NCBI GenBank assembly: GCA_014284505.1
Contig: JAAFYY010000001.1
Span: 5,629,845 to 5,693,844 of the forward strand
DNA from: Streptacidiphilus sp. 4-A2
GTDB lineage: Bacteria > Actinomycetota > Actinomycetes > Streptomycetales > Streptomycetaceae
DNA: 64,000 bases
Direction: 5' to 3'
In this document: positions 50,950 to 59,954 of the stretch, one piece after another
Layout: each line of letters begins with the position of its first letter
Position numbering within the stretch: position 1 is the first letter of the stretch
Made by a program: the position numbers and the translations under genes
Notes under the pieces: generated by a model
Databases searched by the model: none
Told to the model about the DNA's origin: nothing
What the model saw: the letters and a program-made list of their open reading frames with translations, nothing else

Positions 50950-51381
50950 CCGGTGGTCCGGGCTTGCCCGCAGTGGTGCTGTGCGATGTGCGCCTCCGCA
51001 AGCACGCTACGTCGCCGTGCGCCGTGACGCCACGCACAGCCGTGCGCACTCGCGTCCGCTCCGCCGCGCCGCATGAGCCGTCTCCTCCGCGTCGCTTCAC
51101 GGTTTCACCGACTCCATGCCCGCTCGACGGCCGACCACACCCCCGGGGCCCGCCCCTTCTGGTGCATCCAACCATGACCAGGCCCCGGGGCTCGACGCCT
51201 CGGGGCCATGGACCTGCGTTGCTCCTGCCGGGAAGCCGGGCGGACGTGCCCTTCCACCCCGGCTCCGGACCTGCTTTCGGGCCTGCTTCCGGATCGGCCC
51301 GGACCTGCGCTCGGACCTGCTTCGGCCCTGGCTCGGGCCTGTCTCGGGCCTGCTTCCGGAGCCGTTCGGTCGTGGGGGCGC
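50950..51381. other. Spacer between rsrA and the TPR gene
   Basis: No gene is seen in these 430 bases. About 51250-51365 is a degenerate repeat of cgggcctgctt units. Confidence 0.6.
51255..51365. repeat. Degenerate 12-base repeats after rsrA
   Basis: Eight or more variants of cggacctgcttc or cgggcctgcttc; they lie after the rsrA stop on its strand. Confidence 0.75.
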
Positions 51382-51729
51382 TCAGTCGTGTGCGGTGGCC
51401 TCGGCCGGGACACCGGAACCGGCGGCAGCGGCGGTGCGGGCCTGCTCGCCGACCAGGTCGCCCTCGACCGGCAGCCCGGCCCGGATCCGCTCGATCCGGG
51501 CAAGCACCTTGCCGCGCAGGTCGGTCGGTGCGGTGTCGCAGCCGCAGGAGCGCTTCACCAGCGCCTTGATCGCCTGCTCCAGCCCGTACTTCTCCAGGCA
51601 CGGCGAGCACTCGTCGAAGTGCTCACGCAGCTTGGCGCAGTCACCCTCACCCATCTCGTTGTCGAGATACTCGTAAAGGTGATCGAGTACCTCGCTGCAC
51701 TCGGTGTCGTGGTGGTTGCCGCAGCTCAT
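51382..51729 (-). CDS. rsrA: Anti-sigma factor RsrA
   Basis: Zinc-containing redox switch that holds SigR and releases it when thiols are oxidised. 115 residues, unbroken. Cys11, His37, Cys41 and Cys44 (REHFDECSPC) stand at the same positions as in S. coelicolor RsrA; Cys3, Cys31 and a later CGC follow. ATG overlaps the sigR TGA (ATGA). The tail beyond residue 65 is less conserved. Confidence 0.95.
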   Translation of the reverse strand: MSCGNHHDTECSEVLDHLYEYLDNEMGEGDCAKLREHFDECSPCLEKYGLEQAIKALVKRSCGCDTAPTDLRGKVLARIERIRAGLPVEGDLVGEQARTAAAAGSGVPAEATAHD

Positions 51730-52658
51730 GAGCCCGACCCTTTCGCCTGGTCGTGCGGGACACCCGTCCCGGCACCGCTGCCCGCCGGGACCAGTCCGCG
51801 CTCGCGGGCGTAGTCCTCCAGCAGCTCACGCAGTTGGCGACGACCGCGGTGCAGGCGGGACATCACCGTACCGATGGGTGTGCCCATGATGTCGGCAATC
51901 TCCTTGTACGCGAAGCCCTCGACGTCCGCGAGATACACCGCGATCCGGAACTCCTCCGGAATGGACTGGAGCGCGTCCTTGACGTCGCTGTCCGGGAGGT
52001 GGTCCAGGGCGACCGTCTCGGCCGAGCGCAGACCCGTCGACATGTGCGACTCGGCCCGGGCCAGCTGCCAGTCCTCGATCTCCTCGGCACCGGTGCGCTG
52101 GGGCTCGCGCTGCTTCTTCCGGTACGAGTTGATGAACGTGTTGGTGAGGATCCGGTACAGCCACGCCTTGAGGTTGGTGCCCTCGCGGAACTGGTGGAAG
52201 GAGGCGAACGCCTTGGCGAAGGTCTCCTGCAACAGGTCCTCGGCGTCAGCCGGATTGCGGGTCATCCGGAGCGCGGCGGAGTACATCTGGTCCAGGTAGC
52301 CCAGGGCATCCCGCTCGAACCGGGCGGAGCGGTCGGCCTCGGACTCCTCCGCGGCGGCCCGGAAGGTGTCGCCGCCCGCGTCGTCGACCGCCTCGGTTTC
52401 TGCGAACGGCACAGCCTCAGCCGGGGCGGGGCCGCCACCGGCCTGCCGCACCCCGTCCACTGTCCCGAACTCGTCCTCGGTCCCGGCGACGGGACTCACC
52501 TCCTGAGCGAAGAACGCGCGGTCCACGGTGGTGGACCGGCTCGCAAGGGAGACTATCGGGCTGGCGACGGAACCGCCCATGCCAACGGGCCACTCGGACC
52601 AGGTCATGGGGGATTCCGCTGCGCCCTCCGGGCGTGCGGGGCAAGCCGCTGCAACCAT
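51726..52658 (-). CDS. sigR: RNA polymerase sigma factor SigR
   Basis: ECF sigma factor for thiol-oxidative stress. 310 residues from ATG 52658, unbroken. Region 2: RFERDALGYLDQMYSAALRMTRNPADAEDLLQETFAKAF, then FREGTNLKAWLYRILTNTFINSYRKKQRE; region 4: DALQSIPEEFRIAVYLADVEGFAYKEIADIMGTPIGTVMSRLHRGRRQLR. The N-terminal 90 residues match no domain. GTG 52499 (VSPVAG) has an aggag site and would give a shorter form, like the two SigR isoforms known in S. coelicolor. Perfect SigR promoter upstream (autocontrol). Confidence 0.95.
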   Translation of the reverse strand: MVAAACPARPEGAAESPMTWSEWPVGMGGSVASPIVSLASRSTTVDRAFFAQEVSPVAGTEDEFGTVDGVRQAGGGPAPAEAVPFAETEAVDDAGGDTFRAAAEESEADRSARFERDALGYLDQMYSAALRMTRNPADAEDLLQETFAKAFASFHQFREGTNLKAWLYRILTNTFINSYRKKQREPQRTGAEEIEDWQLARAESHMSTGLRSAETVALDHLPDSDVKDALQSIPEEFRIAVYLADVEGFAYKEIADIMGTPIGTVMSRLHRGRRQLRELLEDYARERGLVPAGSGAGTGVPHDQAKGSGS

Positions 52659-52701
52659 GAGCGCTGCCTTTCACTGACGCTTCGATGCCGACATTGGAGT
52701 G

Positions 52702-52728
52702 AACCAGGGCGGCAGTCAGGACATTCCC
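52702..52728 (-). promoter_or_regulatory. SigR-dependent promoter of sigR-rsrA
   Basis: GGGAAT-18 bases-GTT on the minus strand, 44 bases ahead of ATG 52658: the exact SigR consensus, so sigR is under its own control. Confidence 0.88.
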
Positions 52729-52798
52729 GGCTCCGGAACTGAACGGGTTTGAAACCGCCGGGCCCGTCACCGCAACGGGCCGGGCCGCCGCTGCGGGC

Positions 52799-53581
52799 TC
52801 AGAACAGGGTGTCGGCCGCGTCCCCGGGCAGTTCCGAGCCGGGCTCGGTGAAGCGCACCAGCTCCGGGCTGTTGTTGCGGATGCTGCCGACCGCCGCGGA
52901 GACCGGGCGGACCTCCATCAGCCCGGGCGGGGGCGGCGCCAGCAGCGCGCGGGCGTGGTCCGGGTCGTTCAGCGACGGGTCGAGCCAGTCGTCGAACACC
53001 TGCGGCAGCAGCACCAGCGGCATCCGCGGATGGATGTGCGCCAGCGCGGGCTCGGCGGCGGTGGTGACCACCGAGCAGGTGGCCCACCAGGCCTCGGGGT
53101 CGTCCGCGGTGCGCTTGGGGTCGCGCCAGAACTCGTACAGCCCGGCCATGGCCATCACCGAGCCGTCCGCCGGAGTGATGAAGTAGGGCTGCTTGCGGAC
53201 CCTGCTCCTGGGCGTGCCGGGTTCCACCGGGGGCGTGAACCACTCGAAGTAGCCGTCGGCCGGTATCAGGCAGCGACGGGAGGCGAAGGAGCGGCGGTAG
53301 GCCGGCTTCTCGTGCACGGTCTCGGCCCGCGCGTTGAACATCTTCACCGCGACGTCCGAGGACTCCGCCCAGGACGGCACCAGGCCCCAGCGCAGCGGCC
53401 GCAACTGCCGTACCGGCTCCGGCCCGCCGCCCTTGAGCGGGCGCTCCAGCACCGCGTGGACCGGCTTGGTCGGCGCGATGTTCCAGTCCGCGGCCAGCGC
53501 CTCGGTCGGCTCCCACTTGGCGATGTCGAAGGCCTTGGCCAGGTCCTCCGGCTTCCGGCTCGCCGCAAACCGACCGCACAT
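52799..53581 (-). CDS. SRAP (HMCES/YedK) protein
   Basis: Covers abasic sites in single-stranded DNA by a covalent bond from Cys2. 260 residues, unbroken. MCGRFAAS gives Cys2 once the methionine is removed, which fixes the start at 53581. WNIAPTKP has the conserved asparagine (34), then FNARAETV, RCLIPADGYFEWF (glutamate) and HPRMPLVL (histidine). Stands alone, upstream of sigR. Confidence 0.94.
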   Translation of the reverse strand: MCGRFAASRKPEDLAKAFDIAKWEPTEALAADWNIAPTKPVHAVLERPLKGGGPEPVRQLRPLRWGLVPSWAESSDVAVKMFNARAETVHEKPAYRRSFASRRCLIPADGYFEWFTPPVEPGTPRSRVRKQPYFITPADGSVMAMAGLYEFWRDPKRTADDPEAWWATCSVVTTAAEPALAHIHPRMPLVLLPQVFDDWLDPSLNDPDHARALLAPPPPGLMEVRPVSAAVGSIRNNSPELVRFTEPGSELPGDAADTLF

Positions 53582-53722
53582 CGTGTCCCCCAGCCCCTCC
53601 GCCGGCCCAGCTGTCCCGGCGGACCAGCCTGCCACGCCCACCCCGCCGACCGCGAAACGCCCGGGTCCGCCCTGCCGGGCACCGGCCCGGAACCGGCGGC
53701 GGCGGTTCGCCCATCTTTCCGG

Positions 53723-53780
53723 TCAGCCGTCCCGTTCAGCCGTCCCGTTCACCCGTCACCGTTCAGCCGTCCCGTTCACT
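53723..53780. repeat. Repeats of ccgtcccgttcag
   Basis: Four 13-15 base units in the spacer between the divergent SRAP and M50 genes; the remainder of 53582-53879 shows nothing I can name. Confidence 0.85.
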
Positions 53781-53879
53781 CATCCGGGCGTGCGAGGCTT
53801 CGCAGGCCGCGGCTTCCGCCGCCCATGCCCGCCGCCCGCACCCCGCCGCCGCACGCGGCGGTGAACTACCCGAACCGAG

Positions 53880-54605
53880 GTGAAGCACCCCGTGCAGTCG
53901 CACAGCATCAGCGCGGTCTGGAGCCAGGTCACCGGCGTCCAGGCCGACCCCGGCCACAGCATCGTCTGGGCCACCGCCGCCGCCGCGCTGCTGGCCGTGC
54001 TGCTCCGCCCCTTCTGGCGGTACAGCCGCAATGTGGTCACCATCGCCCACGAGGGCGGCCACGGGCTGGTCGCCGTGCTCACCCGGCGCCGGCTGCACGG
54101 CATCCGGCTGCACTCGGACACCTCCGGGCTGACCGTCTCCTCCGGCAAGCCGCACGGCCCGGGCATGGTGCTCACCGCCGCCGCCGGGTACACCGCGCCG
54201 TCACTGCTGGGCCTGGGCGGGGCCTGGCTGCTGTCGGCCGGGCATGTCACCGCGCTGCTGTGGGTGGTGGTGGCGCTGCTGCTGGCAGTCCTGGTGATGG
54301 TCCGCAACGCCTACGGGGCGCTGACGGTGGTGGTCACCGGCGCGCTGTGCTTCGCGGTGTCCTGGTTCGGCAGCGCCTCGCTCCAGGGCGCCTTCGCCTA
54401 TCTGAGCGTCTGGTTCCTGCTGTTCGCCGGGGTCCGCCCGGTGCTGGAGCTCCAGGGCAAGCGGCGGCGCGGCGGCGCGCCCGGCTCCGACGCCGACCAG
54501 CTGGGCCGGCTCACCCGCACCCCGGCGGTGCTGTGGGTGCTGCTGTTCCTGGTGATCGCGCTCGCCGCGGTGGCCACGGGCGGTCGCTGGATGCTCACCC
54601 GCTGA
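53880..54605 (+). CDS. M50-family membrane peptidase
   Basis: Membrane zinc peptidase, 241 residues, unbroken, six or seven helices. HEGGH (residues 57-61, in VVTIAHEGGHGLVAVL) is the HExxH zinc site within a helix. TSSGKPHGPGMVLTAAAGYTAPSLLGL follows, then paired helices. The second metal-binding motif (NxxPxxxxDG) of site-2 proteases is not seen; this small M50 subgroup lacks PDZ domains. GTG 53880 chosen, with GTG 53892 as alternative. Substrate unknown. Confidence 0.85.
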   Translation: MKHPVQSHSISAVWSQVTGVQADPGHSIVWATAAAALLAVLLRPFWRYSRNVVTIAHEGGHGLVAVLTRRRLHGIRLHSDTSGLTVSSGKPHGPGMVLTAAAGYTAPSLLGLGGAWLLSAGHVTALLWVVVALLLAVLVMVRNAYGALTVVVTGALCFAVSWFGSASLQGAFAYLSVWFLLFAGVRPVLELQGKRRRGGAPGSDADQLGRLTRTPAVLWVLLFLVIALAAVATGGRWMLTR

Positions 54606-54612
54606 ATACGGA

Positions 54613-54618
54613 TAGGCT
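54613..54618 (+). promoter_or_regulatory. -10 hexamer TAGGCT of aroA
   Basis: Eight bases from ATG 54627; the gap cgggagcc could also serve as a weak ribosome site. Confidence 0.5.
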
Positions 54619-54626
54619 CGGGAGCC

Positions 54627-55965
54627 ATGAGCGAACTGCTGTGGCCCGCGCCCACCGCGTCCGACCCCGTCGACGCGGTGCTGACCGTGCCCGGATCGAA
54701 GTCCGCGACCAACCGCGCCCTGGTCCTCGCCGCGCTCGCCGACGACCCGGGCTTTGTCCGCCGCCCGCTGCGCAGCCGGGACACCCTGCTGATGGCCGAC
54801 GGACTGCGGGCGCTGGGGATCGGTGTCGAGGACACCCTCAACAGCAGCAGCGGCGTGCCCGGCGGCGGTGACGCCTGGCGGGTGCTGCCCGCACCGCTCA
54901 AGGGCTCGGCCCGGATCGACGTCGGCAACGCCGGCACCGTGATGCGCTTCCTGCCGCCGGTGGCCGCGCTGGCGGACGGCCTGGTCCGGTTCGACGGCGA
55001 CCCCCGATCCTACGAGCGTCCGCTGGACGGCGTGATCTCGGCGCTGCGGCAGCTGGGCGCCCGGATCGAGGACGACGGACGCGGCGCCCTGCCGCTGACC
55101 GTGCACGGCACCGGCGGCCTGGTCGGCGGCCCGGTCACGGTGGACGCGTCCTCCTCCTCGCAGTTCGTCAGCGCGCTGCTGCTGTCCGGGCCGCGCTTCC
55201 AGCAGGGCGTGGAGGTCAGGCACGCGCCGCGCCCTGGCGGCGGCAGCGTGCCCTCGCTGCCGCACATCCGGATGACGGTGGAGATGCTGCGCGCGGCCGG
55301 TGCCCGGGTGGACACCCCGAGGACGGCGGCGAGCCGGACGTGTGGCGGGTCGCGCCGGGCGCACTGCTCGGCCGGGACCTGGTGGTCGAGCCCGACCTCT
55401 CCAACGCGGCGCCGTTCCTGGCCGCCGCCCTGGTCACCGGCGGCACCGTGGTGATCAGGGACTGGCCCCGGCACACCACCCAGCCGGGAGACCAGCTGCG
55501 GGAGCTGTTCACCCGGATGGGTGGCACCGGCGAGTTGACGCCCGAGGGCCTGCGCTTCACCGGCAGCGGCTCGGTGCACGGCCTGGACGCCGACCTGCAC
55601 GAGGTCGGCGAGCTGGCCCCGGTGGTCGCCGCGGTCGCCGCACTGGCCGGATCGCCGTCCACCCTGCGCGGCATCGCCCATCTGCGGCTGCACGAGACCG
55701 ACCGGCTGGCGGCGCTCGCGCACGAGGTCAACGCACTCGGCGGCGACGCCACCGAGACCGCGGACGGGCTGGTCATCAAGCCGCGCCCACTGCACGGCGG
55801 GGTCTTCCACACCTACGAGGACCACCGGCTGGCCACCGCCGCCGCCGTGCTCGGACTGGTCGTCGAGGGCGTCCGGGTCGAGAACGTCGCCACCACCGCC
55901 AAGACCTCCCGGACTTCACCGGGCTGTGGGACACCATGCTCGCCGGCACTGCTGTGAAGGACTGA
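54627..55965 (+). CDS. aroA: 3-phosphoshikimate 1-carboxyvinyltransferase (EPSP synthase)
   Basis: Sixth step of the shikimate pathway. About 447 residues. VPGSKSATNRALVLAAL (PEP site), LPAPLKGSARIDVGNAGTVMRFLPPVAAL, DGDPRSYERPLDGVISALRQLG, DASSSSQFVSALLLSGPRF, DLSNAAPFLAAALVTGGTV, LRLHETDRLAALAHEVNALG and HTYEDHRLATAAAVLGL. Breaks near 55318 and 55905; the second restores the end FTGLWDTMLAG. rsgA begins 10 bases later. Confidence 0.94.
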
Positions 55966-55974
55966 TCCACCGCT

Positions 55975-57017
55975 ATGCGCCGCTACGGCAAGGACGCCGA
56001 CGAGGACGACATCCGGGCCCGCCCCTCCCGTCGGGGCTCCCGTCCCCGCACCCGCACCCGGCCCACCCACGAGGACGCCGACAAGGGCCTGGTGCTGACC
56101 GTCGACCGGGGCCGGTTCACCTGTCTGGTGGAGGAGGGGACCAAGCGCGAGCGCGAGATCGCCGCGATCAAGGCCCGCGAACTGGGCCGCAAGGGCGTTG
56201 TCGTCGGCGACCGGGTGGCCCTGGTCGGTGACCTCTCCGGGGAGCCCGGGGTGCTGGCCCGGATCGTCCGGGTGGAGGAGCGCAGCACCGTGCTGCGCCG
56301 CACCGCCGACGACGACGACCCGTACGAGCGGGTGGTGGTCGCCAACGCCGACCAGCTGGCCATCGTCATCGCCCTGGCCGACCCGGAGCCGCGCGCCCGG
56401 CTGATCGACCGCTGCCTGGTCGCCGCCTTCGACGCCGGCCTCGATCCGCTGCTGGTGCTGACCAAGTCCGACCTGGCCCCGGCCGAGCCGCTGCTGGAGA
56501 TCTACGCCCCGCTGGGCGTCAACCATGTGGTGACCCGCCGGGACGAGCTGGCCACCAGCGGCGCCGAGCAGGTCCGTGAGCGGCTGCGCGGGCTGTCCAC
56601 GGTCTTCATCGGCCACTCCGGCGTCGGCAAGACCACGCTGGTCAACTCCCTGGTCCCGGCGCACGCGCGGTCCACCGGGGTGGTCAACGCGGTCACCGGA
56701 CGGGGGCGCCACACCACCACCTCCGCGCTGGCCCTGCGGCTGCCCCCGGCCCCCGGCGCGCCCGCGACGAGCTGCCCGGCTGGGTGATCGACACGCCCGG
56801 CTTCCGCTCCTTCGGGCTGTCCCACATCGAGCCCGCCCGGGTCGTCCTGGCCTTCCCCGACCTGGTCCCGGGCACCGAGGGCTGCCCGCGCGCGTGCAGC
56901 CACGACGAGCCCGACTGCGCGCTGGACGCCTGGGTGGCCGAGGGCCACGCCGACCCGGCCCGGCTGTACTCGCTGCGCCGGCTGCTCCGCACCCGCGAGG
57001 CCCGCGAGGGCGACTGA
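55975..57017 (+). CDS. rsgA: Ribosome small-subunit GTPase RsgA
   Basis: Circularly permuted GTPase aiding late 30S maturation. About 348 residues. A basic N-terminus (RPSRRGSRPRTRTRPTHEDAD) precedes the OB fold, VANADQLAIVIALADPEPRARLIDRCLVAA, G4 VLTKSDLA, G1 GHSGVGKTTLVNSL, G2 TGRGRHTTT, G3 IDTPGF. The zinc knuckle GCPRACSHDEPDC ends it. Break near 56765. Translationally close to aroA. Confidence 0.94.
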
Positions 57018-57027
57018 CCCCTCCCCG

Positions 57028-57045
57028 GGAGCGGCCACCCGCTCC
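57028..57045 (+). terminator. Hairpin after rsgA
   Basis: 7-bp GC-rich stem, 4-base loop, 11 bases after the stop. Confidence 0.6.
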
Positions 57046-57168
57046 GGATGCCGAGCCCGCCCGCACACGCCACGATGTCAGCACCGGAGGTCAGCGCCGG
57101 ATGCGACCACCTGGATGTGACCACCGGCCCGATCGGCGGCCGGACGGCGGCAGCGAGGGAGCGTGTGC

Positions 57169-57492
57169 ATGGCCTGGGCGATGGTGATCATCGCGGGATT
57201 CCTGGAGACCGGCTTCGCCGTCTGCCTCAAGCTGAGCCACGGCTTCACCCGCCTGGGGCCGGTGATCGGCTTCGCCCTCTTCGGCGCGGGCAGCTTCGGA
57301 CTGCTCAGCGTCGGCCTGAAGCACCTCCAGGTCGGGCCCGCCTACGCGGTGTGGACCGGCATCGGCGCGGCCGGGACCGCGGTCTACGGGATGGTCTGGC
57401 TCGGCGACACGGTCTCGGTGCTGAAGATCGTCTCGATCTGCCTGGTCCTGGCCGGAGTGGTCGGCCTCCAGCTCAGCGGCCTGGAGCACTGA
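57169..57492 (+). CDS. Small multidrug-resistance family exporter (SugE/Gdx type)
   Basis: 107 residues, four helices, dual-topology type. The essential glutamate is in VIIAGFLETGFAVCLKLS; AYAVWTGIGAAGTAVYGMVWLGD resembles the SugE/Gdx guanidinium exporters rather than EmrE. ATG 57169 has a gggag ribosome site; the in-frame GTG 57163 is less well placed. No guanidine riboswitch is seen ahead. Confidence 0.9.
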   Translation: MAWAMVIIAGFLETGFAVCLKLSHGFTRLGPVIGFALFGAGSFGLLSVGLKHLQVGPAYAVWTGIGAAGTAVYGMVWLGDTVSVLKIVSICLVLAGVVGLQLSGLEH

Positions 57493-57550
57493 GCGCCGCG
57501 CACCGCGGCCTGCGCCCTGGGCGCCGGGCCCTGGGCGCCGCGCACCGGAC
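57485..57550. repeat. Repeats of ccctgggcgccg and gcgccgcgcacc
   Basis: Two copies each between the convergent SMR and MarR genes. Confidence 0.6.
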
Positions 57551-57583
57551 GCGCTCAGGTCGCCCGGGTACCGCGCGGGCGGA

Positions 57584-58054
57584 TCACTCCGGCGGCGTGT
57601 TGGCGTCCCGCAGTGCGCGCATCAGCTCCGCCAGCCGCTCGGCCCGCTGCTCCCCCAGCGGCGCCAGGAAGTGCTCCCGCAGCGAGGCCACATGGCGGCG
57701 CTGCGCCTCCTCCCCGATCCGCAGCCCCTCGGCGGTGAGCGCGGCATAGGTGACCCGGCGGTCCTCCGGCGACGGCTGGCGCTCGATCAGCCCGATCTGC
57801 ACCATCCGGTCAGCGAGTTTGCTGAAGCCCCCGCTGGTCAGCGTGACCTCCCGGGCCAGCTGGGTCATGGTCAGCCGCTGCCCGGGGGTGCGCAGCAGCC
57901 GCAGCAGCACCTCGAACCAGGGCCCCGGCAGGTCCACCCCTTCCACCGGGCCGACCCGGACCAGCTCCCCGGTCCGCGCGTAGGCCTCCACCACCAGCCC
58001 CCACCAGGTGACCAGTTCCCGGTCGTCCACGCCCGTGCTGCCCTGGGAGCCCAT
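57584..58054 (-). CDS. MarR-family transcriptional regulator
   Basis: 156 residues, unbroken. DLPGPWFEVLLRLLRTPGQRLTMTQLAREVTLTSGGFSKLADRMVQIGLIERQPSPEDRRVTYAALTAEG is the winged helix with the conserved DRR wing. Helices at both ends form the dimer face. Start at ATG 58054, 7 bases from a TAGGCT -10. Divergent from hisN; it may act on that short shared promoter region or on the convergent exporter gene. Confidence 0.9.
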   Translation of the reverse strand: MGSQGSTGVDDRELVTWWGLVVEAYARTGELVRVGPVEGVDLPGPWFEVLLRLLRTPGQRLTMTQLAREVTLTSGGFSKLADRMVQIGLIERQPSPEDRRVTYAALTAEGLRIGEEAQRRHVASLREHFLAPLGEQRAERLAELMRALRDANTPPE

Positions 58055-58061
58055 GAGCCCC

Positions 58062-58067
58062 AGCCTA
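58062..58067 (-). promoter_or_regulatory. -10 hexamer TAGGCT of the MarR gene
   Basis: Seven bases from ATG 58054 on the minus strand; faces the hisN promoter 47 bases away. Confidence 0.55.
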
Positions 58068-58113
58068 GGGCCTGCCCGGCCCGGCGGCGCTGGCCCCGGC
58101 CCCCCGCGATCGT

Positions 58114-58119
58114 TACTGT
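58114..58119 (+). promoter_or_regulatory. -10 hexamer TACTGT of hisN
   Basis: Seven bases from ATG 58127; leaderless layout. Confidence 0.5.
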
Positions 58120-58126
58120 TCAGGGC

Positions 58127-58918
58127 ATGGCCGACTACCATGACGATCTTCGTCTTGCCCATGTGCTCGCCGATCACGCCGACTCGGTGACCCTGGAGCG
58201 CTTCAAAGCGCTCGATCTGAAGATCGACACCAAGCCGGACCTCACCCCGGTCAGCGACGCCGACAAGACCGTCGAGGAGCTGCTCCGCAACGACCTCCAG
58301 CGGGCCCGTCCGCGGGACGCGGTCATGGGCGAGGAGTACGGCAGCACCGGGCACGGACCCCGGCGCTGGGTGATCGACCCGATCGACGGCACCAAGAACT
58401 ACATCCGCGGCGTCCCGGTCTGGGCGACCCTGATCGCGCTGATGGAGCTCGGCCCGAACGGCGACCAGCCGGTGGTGGGCATGGTCTCCGCGCCGGCGCT
58501 GGGCCGCCGCTGGTGGGCCGCCCGGGGCGCGGGGGCGTTCACCGGGCGCGGTCTGACCAAGGCGTCACGGATCCAGGTCTCGGACGTGTCCCGGCTGGAG
58601 GACGCCTCCTTCGCCTACTCCTCGCTGACCGGCTGGGAGGAGCGGGAGCGGCTCGACGCCTTCCTCGACCTCTCCCGCAGCTGCTGGCGCACCCGCGCCT
58701 ACGGCGACTTCTGGCCGTACATGATGGTCGCCGAGGGTTCGGTGGACATCTGTGCCGAGCCCGAGCTGAGCATCTGGGACATGGCCGCCAACTGCGTGAT
58801 CGTGGAGGAGGCCGGGGGCCGCTTCACCGGTCTCGACGGGATCCCGGGCGTGCACGGCGGCAACGCGGTCGCCTCCAACGGGCTGCTCCACGGGGAGCTG
58901 CTGCAACGACTGGGGTAG
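58127..58918 (+). CDS. hisN: Histidinol-phosphatase (inositol-monophosphatase fold)
   Basis: Penultimate step of histidine synthesis in actinobacteria. 263 residues, unbroken. VSDADKTVEELLR, MGEEYG (metal glutamate 70), VIDPIDGTKNYIRGVPVWATLIAL (metal Asp84 and Asp87), AYGDFWPYMMVAEGSVDI and LSIWDMAANCVIVEEAGGRFTGLDG (metal aspartate). The general inositol-phosphatase fold leaves other substrates possible, but the match is closest to HisN. Confidence 0.92.
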   Translation: MADYHDDLRLAHVLADHADSVTLERFKALDLKIDTKPDLTPVSDADKTVEELLRNDLQRARPRDAVMGEEYGSTGHGPRRWVIDPIDGTKNYIRGVPVWATLIALMELGPNGDQPVVGMVSAPALGRRWWAARGAGAFTGRGLTKASRIQVSDVSRLEDASFAYSSLTGWEERERLDAFLDLSRSCWRTRAYGDFWPYMMVAEGSVDICAEPELSIWDMAANCVIVEEAGGRFTGLDGIPGVHGGNAVASNGLLHGELLQRLG

Positions 58919-58934
58919 CCCCGCTCCGGTACGG

Positions 58935-58962
58935 TTGGAATGTCTTCTTACCCGATTACTGT
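58935..58962 (+). promoter_or_regulatory. Promoter of the DedA gene
   Basis: TTGGAA and TACTGT with a 16-base spacer fit a vegetative promoter, 42 bases before the start. Confidence 0.5.
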
Positions 58963-59004
58963 GCCGGTTCCGCTGCTGCGCCGGTTCCCCACGGAGGATT
59001 CCTG

Positions 59005-59708
59005 GTGTCCTGGATCAGCGACCACCTGCTGGCGCTCAACGGCACCCTGGTGCTGGTCGCCGTGTTCCTGCTGCCCGCGCTGGAATCCTCGGTCTTCCTC
59101 GGGTTCGTGATCCCCGGCGAGAGCGCCGTGGTGATCGGCGGGCTGACGCCTACAACGGGACCAACCCGCTGTGGCTGGTACTGGTCGCCGCCATCACCGG
59201 GGCGATCGTCGGCGACAGCATCGGCTACGCCGTGGGCAACCGGTGGGGCGACGCGCTGCTGAACCGGATCCCGCACAAGCTGATCAAGCCGGTGCACATC
59301 CGGCAGAGCAAGGACCTGATCGCCCGGCTGGGCGGCCGGGCGGTCTTCGCCGGACGCTTCGCCGCGGCGCTGCGGGCGCTGGTACCCGGCCTGTGCGGGG
59401 TCTCCGACATGCGCTACCGCACCTTCGCGGTGTGGAACATGCTCGGCGGCGCGGTGTGGGCGACGTCCTTCGTGCTGATCGGCTACTTCGCGGGCGCGAG
59501 CTGGCACAAGGTCGAGTCCTACGCCAACACCGCGAGCTGGATCCTGGTCGGGGTGATCGCGGTGGTCGTCGGCGGCCTGCTGTACCTCAAGCACCGCTCG
59601 GAGAAGCGGGCCACCGCCCGCTACGCGGCCGACGGCACCGCCGGTGACGGGCCGGCCGAGGCGGACGCGGACGAGACCGCCGGGAGCCTGGACCGCAACG
59701 CGGGCTGA
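59005..59708 (+). CDS. DedA/SNARE-associated family membrane protein
   Basis: About 235 residues, five to six helices. GTG 59005 follows ggagg. LVAVFLLPALESSVFLGFVIPGESAVVIGG has the ExxxxxGxxxPGE pattern of the family; NPLWLVLVAAITGAIVGDSIGYAVGNRWGD and AGRFAAALRALVPGLCGVSDMRYRTFAVWNMLGG carry the FxRF-like GRF and arginine. Members are lipid scramblases recycling carrier lipids. Break near 59150; Ala/Asp-rich tail. Confidence 0.9.
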
Positions 59709-59885
59709 GCGGGCCCACCGCCCGCACCACCCGCCTGGGTGCGGGCCCCCGGACCGGCCGTGCCAGGTCCGGGAGCCCGCGGCTGTTGGGGGCGGAACCG
59801 CCCGCGGGCATCGCCGGGGCACCGGCGAATTCCCCTGCGCACCGGCGCCGTTGTACCGGCGACCGGTACTGACAGCGACCTTACA

Positions 59886-59900
59886 TTAGACCTGGTCCAA
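59886..59900. promoter_or_regulatory. Fur-type 7-1-7 inverted repeat upstream of the Fur gene
   Basis: TTAGACC-T-GGTCCAA, one mismatch between arms; a further half site at 59910-59917 (ggactaat) makes a 34-base imperfect repeat. It lies 55-70 bases before ATG 59955, so autocontrol is likely. Confidence 0.55.
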
Positions 59901-59942
59901 ATCAACACCTGGACTAATCTCGAACCCTCTCCGGGCCACTGT

Positions 59943-59948
59943 TACCCT
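59943..59948 (+). promoter_or_regulatory. -10 hexamer TACCCT of the Fur gene
   Basis: Six bases from ATG 59955; the Fur-type site lies where a -35 would be. Confidence 0.45.
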
Positions 59949-59954
59949 GACTCC

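Noticed and set aside
52955..54871. Long plus-strand frame across the SRAP and M50 genes
   Set aside because: Low-complexity Arg/Ala/Pro product and overlap with two well-supported genes.
57018..57168. Guanidine riboswitch ahead of the SugE/Gdx exporter
   Set aside because: None of the conserved blocks of guanidine I, II (ACGR loops) or III classes could be found.
58938..58985. SigR promoter ahead of DedA (GGAAT at 58938)
   Set aside because: The next GTT is at the wrong distance; the site fits a vegetative -35 (TTGGAA) better.
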